NCBI GenBank assembly: GCA_025667525.1
Contig: CM046876.1
Location: forward strand, 571,513,469-571,577,468
DNA from: Glebionis coronaria
Lineage: Eukaryota; Streptophyta; Magnoliopsida; Asterales; Asteraceae
Direction: 5' to 3'
DNA: 64,000 bases
The position numbers and the translations under genes are program-made. How positions within the stretch are numbered: the stretch's first letter is position 1; each line of letters starts with the position of its first letter. Shown one piece after another: positions 11,676 through 22,917 of this stretch. The notes under the pieces were generated by a model. It did not search any database and was not told where the DNA came from. It saw nothing but the letters and a program-made list of their open reading frames with translations.

Positions 11676-11998
11676 ATAAAAAAGCTTGTTTGGTAACAAT
11701 TATTAACAATAACATGAGCAGTTATCATAAAAATGCTCTCTTTTCATATGCTATTTGGATGAGTATTTTTAAATGAGCATATTATTAAAAGAGCATAAAT
11801 TTTAATAAATTACATGAATACTCTTATTAATATAAGACATTAAATTTAAAAGAGTTTTGTAATTATATATGCATGTCTTTTTATGTCTTTTTACACATTT
11901 AAATTACAACTACTGCTAGTTAATCAAACACTTTTATAAATTAACTGCTTCTGTTAACTGCTACTGCTTTTTGCTACTACTAGTGTCACCGAACACAC
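11676..11998. mobile_element. AT-rich insert in L1, possible MITE
   Basis: The L1 frame stops matching after VFDF and resumes only at the EILRGYDW segment near 12005. The intervening sequence is AT-rich, with ends TTGTTTGGTAAC on the left and GTGTCACCGAACAC on the right that are loosely inverted. No target duplication was seen, and part of the L1 RT is missing here, so a deletion or replacement accompanied the insertion. Confidence 0.35.
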
Positions 11999-13559
11999 AC
12001 CAAGAGATATTGAGAGGATATGATTGGAAGAATGAAGCTAAATCCCTCAAAGTTGATATCCAAAAGACCTAGGTGACAATTAATTGTGAATTTTGGAACA
12101 TGTTTTAGGCATGTTTAGATTTCATGACAGAATGGTCAAATGATTCATGACTTTTGTAAGATCCTCAACATTCTCTATGCGTCAATGGTGAGAGGCGTGG
12201 ATACTTCAAGGGAGGAAGGAGACTAAGACAAGGAAATCTCATGTCTCCATACTTATTTACCATTGTCATGTTAGTCCTAATTCTTATTATGCAACAAAAA
12301 ATTAACGAGGGCAAATTTTTTAGATATAATTGGGGATGTGAGCAACTCAAAATGTCCCAGCTTTGCTTTGTTGATGACCTATTAATCTTATGTCACACAG
12401 ATTTGCAACCTGTGAAGGCGGTTAAGGAAGGTCTTGAATTATCTAGTAAATTGTCTTGTTTTATTCCAAACATGGGCAAACGCACAATATTGTTTAGTAA
12501 TATATCTTATAACGTGAAAGAGGATATTCTAGGTATAATGCCTTTTAAGGTTAATAAATTGTGTGTCTCGTACATCGAATTTCCTCTTATTACTAAACAA
12601 ATTGGATTAATGACTGCAAATCTACTTGATATAGTGAGAAACAAAATAGTTAATTGGAAGAACAAATGCTAATATATGTTGGAAAGTTACGAACTGATTA
12701 CTTCTGTATTAGCCTCAATGCATGTCTATTGGGCTTGTGTTTTCATCCTACCCAAGATGACTATAAAGGAAATTGAAAAGCTTCTTAAAGGTCTCCTTTG
12801 GAACCAAGGTGAGAGTTTTAATGGTAAAGCTAAAGTCTCATGAAAGCAATTATTCAAGCCTAAGAACCTCCAAGTCTTGCAAGCCTAAGAACCAAGGTGG
12901 TTTAGGCTTAAAAGATCTAGGCAAATGGAATGAGATTCTAATGTTTAAGAATTTATGGAATATTGCTTGAAACAAAGAATCCCTATTGGTCAAGTGTATT
13001 AACAGTCGAAGTATCCGGTCTATCAAAGCTATGTAGAATTTTAGCTGTGGGGAGACAAATTCTATCTTTAAAGGAATGTATGAGATATAATGTCTTAAAG
13101 CAATTAAGAGATATGTGTTCTACATTCTTTTGGCATGATGAATGGTCGGATAAAGGGCCTAAACAAAAATTTCATGAAATGGGAAGTATTGTGATTGATA
13201 ATGATATAAGTAAGGCAAAAGTGGGTCCTGTTGTGGGTAGAAATGGATGGAATTGGCCTACTAATTTGCCAAGTGTTAACATTATTCTTGTTCTAGTCCT
13301 AAATGCTAGCAAGAAGGATTAAACTTTATGGATCACTAATAAGGGACTACTCGCAAAGTACTCAATCAGGAAAGTGTAAGAGGATAATAATGATCAGGAT
13401 GATGAGGTTATAAGGAAAGGTTTAGTTTGGTATACACATCGTATACCCAAGACTTCTTTATTCTTTGTCTAGCGATAAATGGAAGGCTTGCTACTCAAGA
13501 TAGAGTAAGTAAATGGCATCCACATAGAATTACGAGTTTCATACAAGCCAAACCAATTC

Positions 13560-13823
13560 ACAATTATGGGTCAATATGGGAAAAGTCAACTATCTAAATC
13601 CCTATTTCATTTACTCTATTAGTAGCCACATTTGTATCATTTTCCATTCATGTATGTGTAAACAATTTCTCTTGTAACTGAATTCTCTATAACAAATAAT
13701 CATTACTTTTCAATTCTCATTTTCTTGTAATTTGGGGGAATTCTAGGTAATTAGTTGATGATCTCCATCCTACTGATTAGGATCAGGATCTGAGATTTGG
13801 TTTGTAACAAGTGGTATCAGAGC
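13560..13823 (+). mobile_element. Ty3/gypsy LTR end and primer-binding site
   Basis: The sequence ends in ...TTTGTAACA at 13809 and is followed after two bases by TGGTATCAGAGC (13812-13823), complementary to the 3' end of initiator Met-tRNA, the usual minus-strand primer. The left end of the LTR could not be fixed because no partner LTR is present in the window. The gag-like ORF about 230 bp downstream supports this reading. Confidence 0.6.
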
Positions 13824-14053
13824 TATCCTTCCTTGGATTTGCTCAATTTTTTTTCATCTGTCATTGAATCTCTTTAATTTTCAAATTTCACTTTTCACTC
13901 CATTTTCACAAAAATGTTCATAATCTTCCAAATCTGTTTCCATATCACAAATATGTGTTCTTGAGTCTGCCTGTCTAGTTCTTGAGTTAGTTGTATGGTT
14001 CTTGATTGGTTGTTCATGTTTTCTTGGAGGGTAAACTCAGTAGTAACTAAATC

Positions 14054-14640
14054 TTGATGATGGGTCAAGAAATGGATAAATCTCTTAGAAAGTTAGTTGC
14101 AATGCTTTTAAGGGAAGAAATAGTCAAGATAAGAGAAAAAGGAATACCGAGTAATCAAAGGAGTATGTATCAAAAGTCAACTAGAATGCAAAACATGTCC
14201 AAGTTTGGAGTTACGGATTTTGCATTCGGGGTACGTGTTAAATGGGGTACTGATATTAAAGGTTGGTTAGACGAGTGTGAACAATTTTTTAGAGCTAATA
14301 ATGTACTTGACGAAAACAAGGTATCTTCAATCTCTAATCATCTTTTTGATATTGCTTTGGTGTGGCATGAGAATTTTATTAGTATAATGGGTAAAAATAT
14401 GGCTTGGATGATTTACAAAAAGGCGATTTTGCGAAGATTTGGTAATTCCCATTAGATGGTTCAAGTATGAAATTTTCTAGTAGTAATAGTGTCCAAGATT
14501 CAAGTTATCTCGTTGTAGATAAATTGGTAGAATGTGGGGTAAATAATAGTCATCTTAAGGAAAAAAATAAGTATGCACATAACGTGTTTGATGAAACGTC
14601 GAAATGGGGAATTTGCAAACAATAAAGTACTTTTGGGGTA
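14054..14640 (+). pseudogene. Ty3/gypsy gag remnant
   Basis: An ORF of 133 residues (14054-14455) carries the retrotransposon gag pattern: DIKGWLDECEQFFRANNV, then ALVWHENFISIMGKNMAWM, then YKKAILRRFG. In gypsy gag proteins these are the W-x(4)-EQFF and W-x(10)-W-x(7)-RFG landmarks of the capsid region. A TAG ends the frame after NSH, but matching translation continues to about 14620. No protease or polymerase follows, so the element is truncated. It is distinct from the copia family further right. Confidence 0.65.
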
Positions 14641-16600
14641 GATTTTAATGCATGCGTGAAAGAATCATTTGAGAAAGAAAATAGATTAGTCGATAATGTT
14701 TTCATGTGAAAAATGTATGATGTGGAGGAATCAAACCCTTAAGGCATGTTTACTTAGGATAACCTATCAAACCAAGTGTAGAACCTCTTTGGATACTTAA
14801 AACACAATGTCTATGATATAAATTGAGTATAAATCAGTATCTAAGTGAATAATAATGACTTTAACAAAGATTTAACCCTAGATCATTGGAAACCCTAACC
14901 CGCCTAGGTTTTCTTTCCAATTTCACTTCAAACCTTTGTTAAAATTCAAACCAAGGACCCAAACCTTCTAAATACAATTTTAAACCATAATACATCACTA
15001 ATTACATTCCTAAACCCTTAATTACAAGAATTTCCAAACCATAAAGTTTCAAGCCCTTGTTTTGACCTAGTTTAGTTTTTTCCCTTCAAAACCTTGTTTA
15101 AAATCCTTCCCTCCCATTTTAAAACTTAAGATCAGATCAAATAAGATATTTTGAGATATTTTCCACTAGGTGCATCACCTACTTAAAGGCTACACATCTT
15201 AATTCCAATCCATTTTGTGACGTGACATATTTTAGACCACAAGACCAAGAGATTTTGTTCCTAGATCCCATTGCTTATTCCTAGACCTCCATAGACTCTC
15301 ATAGCTTCCCTTAGTCACATACTTATTGATCTTACACATCCATAGCCATAACGTGGAGCCTAAGTGTTGAAATTGGCTATAAAAAGGACAGATTACCCCG
15401 TTGAAGAACTTGCACCCTGTTTTCTTTATATCTACATACCCGTTCTGATTTCCACTTCTATAAAAGTTCTAGGACACATAGAAGACCATAAACCAGGTCT
15501 AGAAAGAAGCCATTGAAGCTCTTGAAGCATTGGTCGCAAGTTGTGTTCATAAGGAGCCCTAAAAGTCATTTTGGAGCTACTTAGGTAATCACTATGTTAA
15601 CTAAGCTTTGATCTTGTTATAATGATTTTATAAGACTTTTTATAATGTTTATAAGATGTTAATAAGCTAATCTAATAAGCTTTAGTTCTTATAATAAGCT
15701 AAAATGAAAGTTATTAATCAAAGATGTTATAAAACCCTAGTTTTATAATTTACATGAAATAATGAGATAACATCCATTTCAAAGGCTATAATTCTGGAAA
15801 AGTAATGTTATAATGATTATAAATGTGTTTATAAACTTTGTTTTAAGTTCCTAGATAATTTGGTACAATTTTGAGGTTATTATGTAATTTTAAACAAATA
15901 TAGGGAAATTGTCATTTTTGAAACTATAAACATTTTGGGAAAAAGTGTCATTTTATGAAATTTAGTATGATAAGGATTAATATTGCAATTTTTGAAACCC
16001 TAAGGTTAATATTTGAAGATTGAAAATGTAAATAAAAAAACTATATACTTTAAAGGTTAAAAGTGTAAATATACCAAAGTTATAACTAAAAGGACCATTT
16101 TTGCTGAATTTGAAACTAAATAATAATATATCAACTTTTGAAGAAATTTCTAAAATATATAATGTATCATAATAGTAGGGAACTTTGTACAAGGATGTTC
16201 CATCTCGATATTACGTTCTGACTGAGTGGTTGAGTTTACGATTTAAAGTGTCATCGCTCCTCAAACGTTTATAGAATGTGTTAATGCAATGATGCCTAAA
16301 AACGTTACTTGCATTTTTTGGTCTCGCTTTTGTTTTGATTACGACAATATGTAAAAACAAGCATTTACGAAAACAACGAAAAACGAATTCTTGAGTTCAA
16401 GTATTTTTCATTTCAACTATTATCACTTAAGGTATGTACAAACAAGTACTCATCCTAATTAAGTGATCAAGGATTTAATCTTTTCTTAAAACTCACTTTT
16501 TATTAAGTGTGACAAGTTTTTATTAAACTTTCTTTTTAAGAAATGTTTTATTAAATTAATTATTTGAAAATTTGAAAATTTAAAAATGGCATATTCTATC
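14641..16600. other. AT-rich non-coding DNA with an LTR-like promoter
   Basis: No gene recognised. A TATAAAAAG box near 15379, followed by a CT-rich leader and many TTATAAT/AATAAGCT stretches, resembles the U3-R-U5 organisation of a gypsy LTR. No matching second copy exists in the window, so neither end could be set. Confidence 0.3.
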
Positions 16601-17067
16601 TTGGTTTGGAATATCCTTTCAGGATATTTTAATCCCCAGATTCGAACCAATTCACTAAAAGACAAAAAGGAGCGGAGTCTACTCCTGTGGTTCTTTTGTG
16701 GCTATAGCAGTTCCTTATCGATAAGGAACCGCGGGCTCCAATAAGGAACCGCGGGCAGATATAGCCGTTGGAAGTTTGTCTTATAAATAGTGGACCATTC
16801 TCAGACTTTCTCCTCACCTCTTTTGCACATACATTTCCAGATTCTCTCTTACTTCTTAAATCACTCAAATCCTTGATCATTTGTTTGATTACTATTTGTT
16901 TAGAAGTGAATCTTTCTCCTCTCATATCTTCCTCTCAAAGTGCAAAGAGAAGAACACTATCATCCTTGAAGTGTTGTGTCTACCTCAAAGATTCATTAAA
17001 GATCCACACTTATTTATTCATTGTTGTGTCATTGTTGTGTCATTGTTGTGAAGATCCAAGTAGTTGT
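16601..17067 (+). other. LTR-like fragment left of copy A
   Basis: Contains a direct repeat of ATAAGGAACCGCGGGC (about 16720-16757), a TATAAATA box (16782-16789), a CT-rich leader and a triple repeat of CATTGTTGTG(T/A) at about 17019-17051. This looks like the regulatory half of another LTR into which copy A inserted. No coding potential is convincing. Confidence 0.35.
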
Positions 17068-17582
17068 TGTTGGGAATAAATTAAGGCCAGATCACTTGAG
17101 CGCTGACAAGAACAATTCAAGCATTGACAAGAGCAAAGCAAGCGCTGACAGCTCAAGCGTTGACAAGTTAAAGTCAAGCGTTGACACATTGAAGACAAGC
17201 ACTGATGGAAGATATAATCTACACGTTTATTATATTCTAGAATACTTCTAGTAAGGATAGAAACGACAATGTATTTTCTATGTTTATCTTTACCTAGAAT
17301 AGCTGATACGTAGCTTATTGTACAAGGCTTCTTATGTCTATAAAAGAAGGCCTTTAGGTTAATGTTTTATATAAGTTTTCGTTCATAAACATCTTTCATT
17401 GTAAGCAAGTTCGACATTGATAATCAAAGTGAAAGTTTGTTTACATCTTGTGTGTTCTTGTTTAAGTGTTAAATTCCGCATAACACTTAGATTCATAAAG
17501 TATATACAAAGGTTTCTCTACGTGTATTATTTGATCTAATCTCGTGTACACAAAGCTAATCGATCTAAGTTTGGGATCAACA
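17068..17582 (+). repeat. 5' LTR of copy A (LTR type 1)
   Basis: A 515-bp LTR starting TGTTGGGAATAAATT and ending TTTGGGATCAACA, followed after two bases by the primer-binding site. The same LTR recurs at 46334-46851 and, reversed, at 48514-49008. The U3 part holds the six-unit 21-bp array (17100-17206), a TATAAAAG box lies at 17339-17346, and the R/U5 part contains TTTTCGTTCATAAACATC. The base pairs left of it, GTTGT (17063-17067), could be a target duplication, but no right partner was found. Confidence 0.88.
17100..17206 (+). promoter_or_regulatory. Six-unit 21-bp phased motif array in U3 of LTR type 1
   Basis: Units of the form GC(G/A)(C/T)TGA(C/T) begin at 17100, 17121, 17142, 17157, 17178 and 17199, giving spacings 21, 21, 15, 21, 21. 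The last unit lies about 133 bp before the TATA box. The same spacing occurs in LTR type 2. A regulatory role is inference from position and spacing. Confidence 0.7.
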
Positions 17583-17584
17583 AG

Positions 17585-17596
17585 TGGTATCAGAGC
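17585..17596 (+). other. Primer-binding site of copy A
   Basis: TGGTATCAGAGC, complementary to the 3' end of initiator Met-tRNA, two bases after the LTR end. The leader continues to the gag ATG at 17682. Confidence 0.9.
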
Positions 17597-17681
17597 TTGT
17601 TGAGGAACTTTTGATCTTTGAAGAACACCAGAACCCTAAAAACACCAAAACCCTAATTTTCTCAGAAACCCTAACAACATC

Positions 17682-20600
17682 ATGTCTGAAGCAATAACCT
17701 CCTCCTCCTCAGCCTTACCTAACATCAAGATTCCCATGCTTGATGCAACCCACTTTGACTTATGGAAGTTCAACTTTGAACAATATCTGGGGATCTATGA
17801 CTACACACTCTGGGAGATTATTGAATATGGAAACTCATTCAATAAGGCTGAAAAGATTCTTGATGCCATTAGTCAAAGAACAGCTATTGAAGGATGCCCT
17901 GAAGAGGATAAGAAAGAAAAACCTGGAGATGGTATAGCTGTAGGTGCTGAAGATATTGCAAAGAAAAGGGTTGACACGAAAGCCCTAAATATTCTGAAAT
18001 TCTCTTTGGGACAAGAAAACAACACAAATATAGAGGCTATGAATCTGCTAAGGATCTTTGGGAAGCACTTGAAGTTGCATATGGTGGCAATGCATACACT
18101 AAGGAAGAAAAGAAAAAGCAACTTCTGCATGATTATGCTGTCTTCAAAGCTCAACCCAATGAGAAACTGAGTAGTGTGAGAAGCAGATTGCTTGACATCA
18201 CAAGCAAGTTGTCCTTCATGGGGACACAAGTTGGTGATGTTGACACCAATGCTACCTTTCTTAAAAGTCTTGGTGAGGCATGGAAGATTGAGGCAAGATC
18301 TATTCTTGCCAACAATACTTACAAGAGCTCCTCGTTTGATGACATCTAAAACAAACTAAGACTGTTGGAAGATGAAACTCTTTCAGAGCATGGAAGCAAA
18401 TCTACCACCAGCAACATGGCCTTCTTCTCTCATAGTGAAGGTCAATTCAATCAGAAGGACTCTTATATGCATCCAGTTACTGGATCATCATATGTCAGCG
18501 CTGGAACAAGTCCTGTCAACGTCTCTTTTTCAGACGCTGACACATTCAAGAATGACTCCCCAAGAGTTAAACCAGCTGGTTTGGATTTGGATACTGTTTG
18601 TGCTTACATTGCTTCTTTGCCTAATGGTTCAGTGATTACATATGAGGACCTTGAGCAGATAAGTGATGAGCACTTGGAAGAGATGGACATCAAGTGGAAC
18701 ATGGCTCTTGCCAGTATAAGAGCAAATAGGTAGAACAGAAGGTTTAAAAAGAAGATGACCTTCAATGCTAAAGACACAGCTGGATTTGATAAATCCAAAG
18801 TTGAATGCTACAACTGTCATCGTATGGGGCACTTCATGAGGGAATGCAGATCTCCTAGAAGATCTGATGCTGGTAAACCCTCAAGTCAGATTGTTAAAGC
18901 TCAGGATTCCAAAGCCATGGTTGCAGTTCAAGGAATTGATGGTACAGGATGGGATTGGAGCTATCTGGCCAAGAATGCTGAAGAGGATAAAGCTTTGGTT
19001 GCTGATATTGAAGAAGAAGAGCATGTTGAATATGCTCTCATAGCACACTCCTCCTCTTCATCTGATAATGAGGTATATGATGATGCTTTTTGTAGCAAAG
19101 GTTGTAGGTTAAACACTGAAAGACTTAACAAAGAGGTGTTAAAACTAAAAGATGATATGAGTACTGAAAGGTGTAAATTGTCTAATTACCAACTAGCTCT
19201 TACTGAAACTGAGAAAACCGTTTCTGAATACAAGAAAATGGAATTTGACTTAAAAGATAAGATCAATATCTTAAAACATGAGCTAGAGGGTAGTATGGAT
19301 GTTAGGAACATCATGACAAAGGTTAATAGAGACCTACAGGCTAAGTTAGATGAGGCCATTAAGAATAAAGATAATGTTGACCTCAAAATTCAAAGATTTG
19401 ATAGAGCCACCCAAACCCTAGGAGACTGTGTAGCTAAACAAAGGGATCCTAAGGACATGACTGGGATTGGGATGAATGATTACTCTCTGGTTCCACCACC
19501 AGCTGGTGACTTCTATGGTGTCCAGAGAAGGGACTTATCTTGGACTGGTTTACCAGAGCTCCAAGAGGAGGAATTCATTCCTCCACCAAGAGTTGTCACC
19601 CTAGTGGAAGAGTATCAACAAAAATTGACTGACCTAAATGAGTGGAAGAAAGCTAACCCTACTTTATTTGTTAAGGGAGGTTTGCTTTGTGAAAGTCCCA
19701 ATGAATCTCCACCCATTAAGGTTACTAACCCAATCACTGGTAAACCTGTTGACCTAGGCTCAAACACTGTTAGAAGACCTACCATTAAGTATGCAGAGAT
19801 GTATAGGAATAATAGGTCACCCAAGAGCCAAGTTAGCAATCATGGAACAGGTTTCTTCTCTTCTAGACCTAAGGTTGTGTCTAAGAAAACCTGTTATACT
19901 TGTGGTAGCTTTTCACATTTGGCATACAAGTGTGTCAACGCTCCCAAAGCCAACGCTGACAGGAACAATTTCAGCGCTGACAGGAAGAAAGTCAACGTTG
20001 TTAGAAAGTCAAACGTTGTCAGAACCAAACCTTGTGTGCAGCAAAGTCCACAAGTGATTAGACCTGCCCCATTCTTTTCTAGAAGGTCTAACACTCATGG
20101 ACAAAGACCATTTCAAAAGACAAACACCTGGTCAAATAGGCAATGGGTTCCTGTAGCAAACCCTAGGTTCAACGCTGACAAGGGTACTTTTAGCGTTGAC
20201 AGGACAAATTCTAACGCTGACAGAAACGTGACCAGACCTAAATATTTGCAGCCACAAGGTAAGGGGTCTAAAGACTATCTGACGAACTTCAATCCTATTA
20301 AAGATGGTGATAAGGTATACTTTGGAGGAGGATATGGAACTATCACAGGCAAAGGAACCCTTCTCACCAATAATTTGCATTTTGAGAACGTCTTCCTGGT
20401 AAAAGAACTTGATTACAACCTGTTTAGTGTATCACAAGTTTGTGATAACAAAAATAAGGTTCTTTTTACTGATACTGAGTGTTTGGTGTTAAGCAAGGAT
20501 TTTAAGATCCCTGATGAGAAATATATTGAGTATAGAACACCTAGGCATAAGGACATATATAATATGAATTTAAATGGGATTAAAATGAATACAAATATGT

Positions 20601-22917
20601 CTTGTTTTTATGGTAAGGCCTCAGTAGATGAGAGTAATTTGTGGCACAGGAGACTAGGGCACATAAGTTTTAAAAATATAAATAGACTTGTGAGGCTTGG
20701 TTTAGTTGATGGTTTGCCTGAGAAGGCCTTCCACAATGACCACTCTTGTGTTGCATGTCTTAAAGGCAAGCAGCACAAGGTCTCATTCAAGTCCAAACAG
20801 GTGCATACTAGTTCCAGACCTCTTCATATGCTTCACATGGACCTCTTTGGTCCAACAAATATAGAAAGTTTGAATGGTAAGTCATATTGCTTTGTTGTCA
20901 TAGATGACTTCTCTAGATTTACTTGGACATTCTTTTTAGCTATGAAGAGTGACACAGCTGATGTTCTTATTGATTTTATCACTCAGATTGAGAAAAGGTC
21001 TGGCCATGAGGTTAAAATGCTTAGGAGTGATAATGGTGGAGAATTTAGGAACAAGAAGCTAGATGATTTCTGTGCCAGGAAAGGAATTACTAGGCAATTT
21101 AGTATTGCTAGAACCCCACAACAAAATGGGGTTGCTGAGAGGAAAAATAGAACCCTAATTGAAGCAGCCAGAACAATGTTGGCTGATGCTCACTTTCCAA
21201 TAGCCTTTTGGGCTGAGGCTATTAATACAGCATGCTATGTGCAAAATAGAGCATTGGTTAACAAAATTCAGAACAAAACACCTTATGAATTACTTTGGGG
21301 AAGAAAACCTAATATTGGTTTTCTCAGACCTTTTGGTTGTCATGTAGTAGTATTAGATACTAGTGATGACTTAGGGAAATTTAGTGCAAAAGGTGATGAG
21401 GGTTACTTCATGGGGTATTCAGTGCAAAACAAGGGTTATAGGGTTTATCTTAAGGAGGACAAACGTATAGTTGAGAGAGTACATGTTAGGTTCTTAGAGA
21501 ATAAACCTAGTGATCCTGAAAGTGGTCCTAATTGGTTGTTTGATTTGGAACCCTTATCTAGAACTTTAAATTATATGCCTGTCACTAATCCAGACATTGT
21601 GAAGGTAACTTCAAATGTTGTGGAGGAACAAGTTGTTAATGTTTCAGGTACACAGGTTCATGAGAAGGTTGGATCACAAGCAGAAAAGGCATCTCCTACA
21701 TTAGAATATGTCACAATTCCCATTTGAACAGATGCTTTTGCTGCTGGACAAGATAATGGTGGTTTTCAAATACCACCAGATACAAACATGCATGGTTCTT
21801 CAGGCGCTGACAAAGGCAAATCTAGCGCTGACAAGACCAATTCAGACGTTGATGGCTCAGACGTTGACAACAACATTTCAAGCGCTGTTAGCCCAGTCGC
21901 TGACAACCAAGATTCAGACGTTGACAACACTTATCGGCATCTTTTCTCTTCCAATTTTGAACAAGTTGGACCTTCAAACATTCTTGAAGAAGTTCACATT
22001 GATCAAAGAGAGTCTGATGAAGAAGATATTGGCAACATGGAGCGTGAGGTTGAGGACACCAGACTTTTTGAAGGAGGGGTTCTCACTTCCACAATGAAGA
22101 ATCACCCCACATCTCAGATCATTGGTGATATTATGACTCCAGTTCAGACTAGAAGATCTCATCAAGGTTTTGGTGGCTTTATTGCCAATATACACAAGAA
22201 GGTTGATACCCCTCTTGTGCAAGCATGTTTGTTTGCATGTTTTCTGTCACAAGAAGAACCCAAGAAAATATTTGATGCTCTCAAAGAACCAAGTTGGGTG
22301 GAAGCAATGCAGGATGAGCTTCACCAATTTGCAATTCAGGATGTTTGGGAGCTGGTTGATTGTCCTAGATATGTCAGACCTATAGGGACAAGATGGGTTC
22401 TCAGGAACAAAAGAGATGAAAGAGGCATTGTGGTCAGAAACAAGGCAAGGTTAGTGGCTCAAGGTTATACACAAGAGGAGGGGATAGACTATGAGGAGGT
22501 CTTTGCACCAGTTGCAAGGATTGAAGCTATTAGGATTTTTCTAGCCTATGCCTCTTGCATGGGCTTCACAGTCTATCAAATGGATGTCAAGAGTGCTTTC
22601 CTCTATGGAACTATTGTTGAGGAAGTTTATGTGATGCAACCTCCTGGTTTTGAGGATCCAGAGCATCCAGATAAAGTGTATAGAGTCAAAAAGGCTATGT
22701 ATGGCCTTCATCAAGCCCCTAGAGCATGGTATGGTACTTTGTCTACCTATTTGGTGGACAATGGATTCAAGAGGGACACCATAGATCAGATACTATTTAC
22801 AAAGAAGAAAGGCAAGGATGTGTTGCTTGTGCAGGTCTATGTTGATGATATCATTTTTGGGTCTACTGATCCAAAGATGAGTGAGGATTTCTCCAAGCTT
22901 ATGACAGACAAATTCAA
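17682..22917 (+). pseudogene. Copy A: Sirevirus-like copia gag-pol, truncated in reverse transcriptase
   Basis: Gag starts at 17682 (MSEAITSSSS) but has a 1-nt deletion near 18020, a TAA near 18348 and a TAG at 18731-18733. From 18755 a frame of 990 residues carries zinc knuckle [14 protein letters not shown], a coiled segment, a second knuckle [14 protein letters not shown], then integrase: HHCC (HRRLGH ... [10 protein letters not shown]), catalytic HMDLFG, SDNGGEF and ERKNR. A 332-bp deletion relative to copy D removes the end of gag and the protease active site ([11 protein letters not shown]) and joins gag to integrase in one frame. A TGA at 21725 precedes the RT part (21788 on), with [25 protein letters not shown] and YVDDIIFGS. 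It ends abruptly after TDKFKM at 22917, joined to copy B. Not autonomous. Confidence 0.9.

Larger units (their letters stand above)
10758..13545 (+). pseudogene. L1 LINE relic: reverse transcriptase and C-terminal domain
   Basis: Fragments in order: IVEKERN and FKLVKKLKTFEEPK (10770-10850), VLRGKKHKNRVDMVNNEDG (near 11020), APGPNGYTSKFLKRA (near 11190), GVEEFFDFGKILGEVN (near 11565), LVPRMLTTKKVFDF (near 11633), EILRGYDWKNEAK (near 12005), then the RT palm GYFKGGRRLRQGNLMSPYLF (12200-12255) and LCFVDDLLILCH (12362-12397), an FVDD catalytic box. Later pieces WKNKC, KLLKGLLWNQGE and INGRLATQD (near 13475) match the L1 C-terminus. Frameshifts and stops are frequent. It is truncated at the right by a gypsy-type element. 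Confidence 0.75.

Noticed and set aside
16609..16627. Small hairpin AATATCC-TTT-AGGATATT as a regulatory structure
   Set aside because: Stems this short are common in AT-rich DNA and nothing around it supports a role.
17063..17067. Target duplication flanking the whole copia complex
   Set aside because: No matching GTTGT was found at the right edge (56844), which is a truncated internal sequence rather than an LTR end.
17100..17206. CRISPR-like array
   Set aside because: The repeats are 8 bp with degenerate bases and short spacers, in a plant LTR; nothing resembles cas genes.
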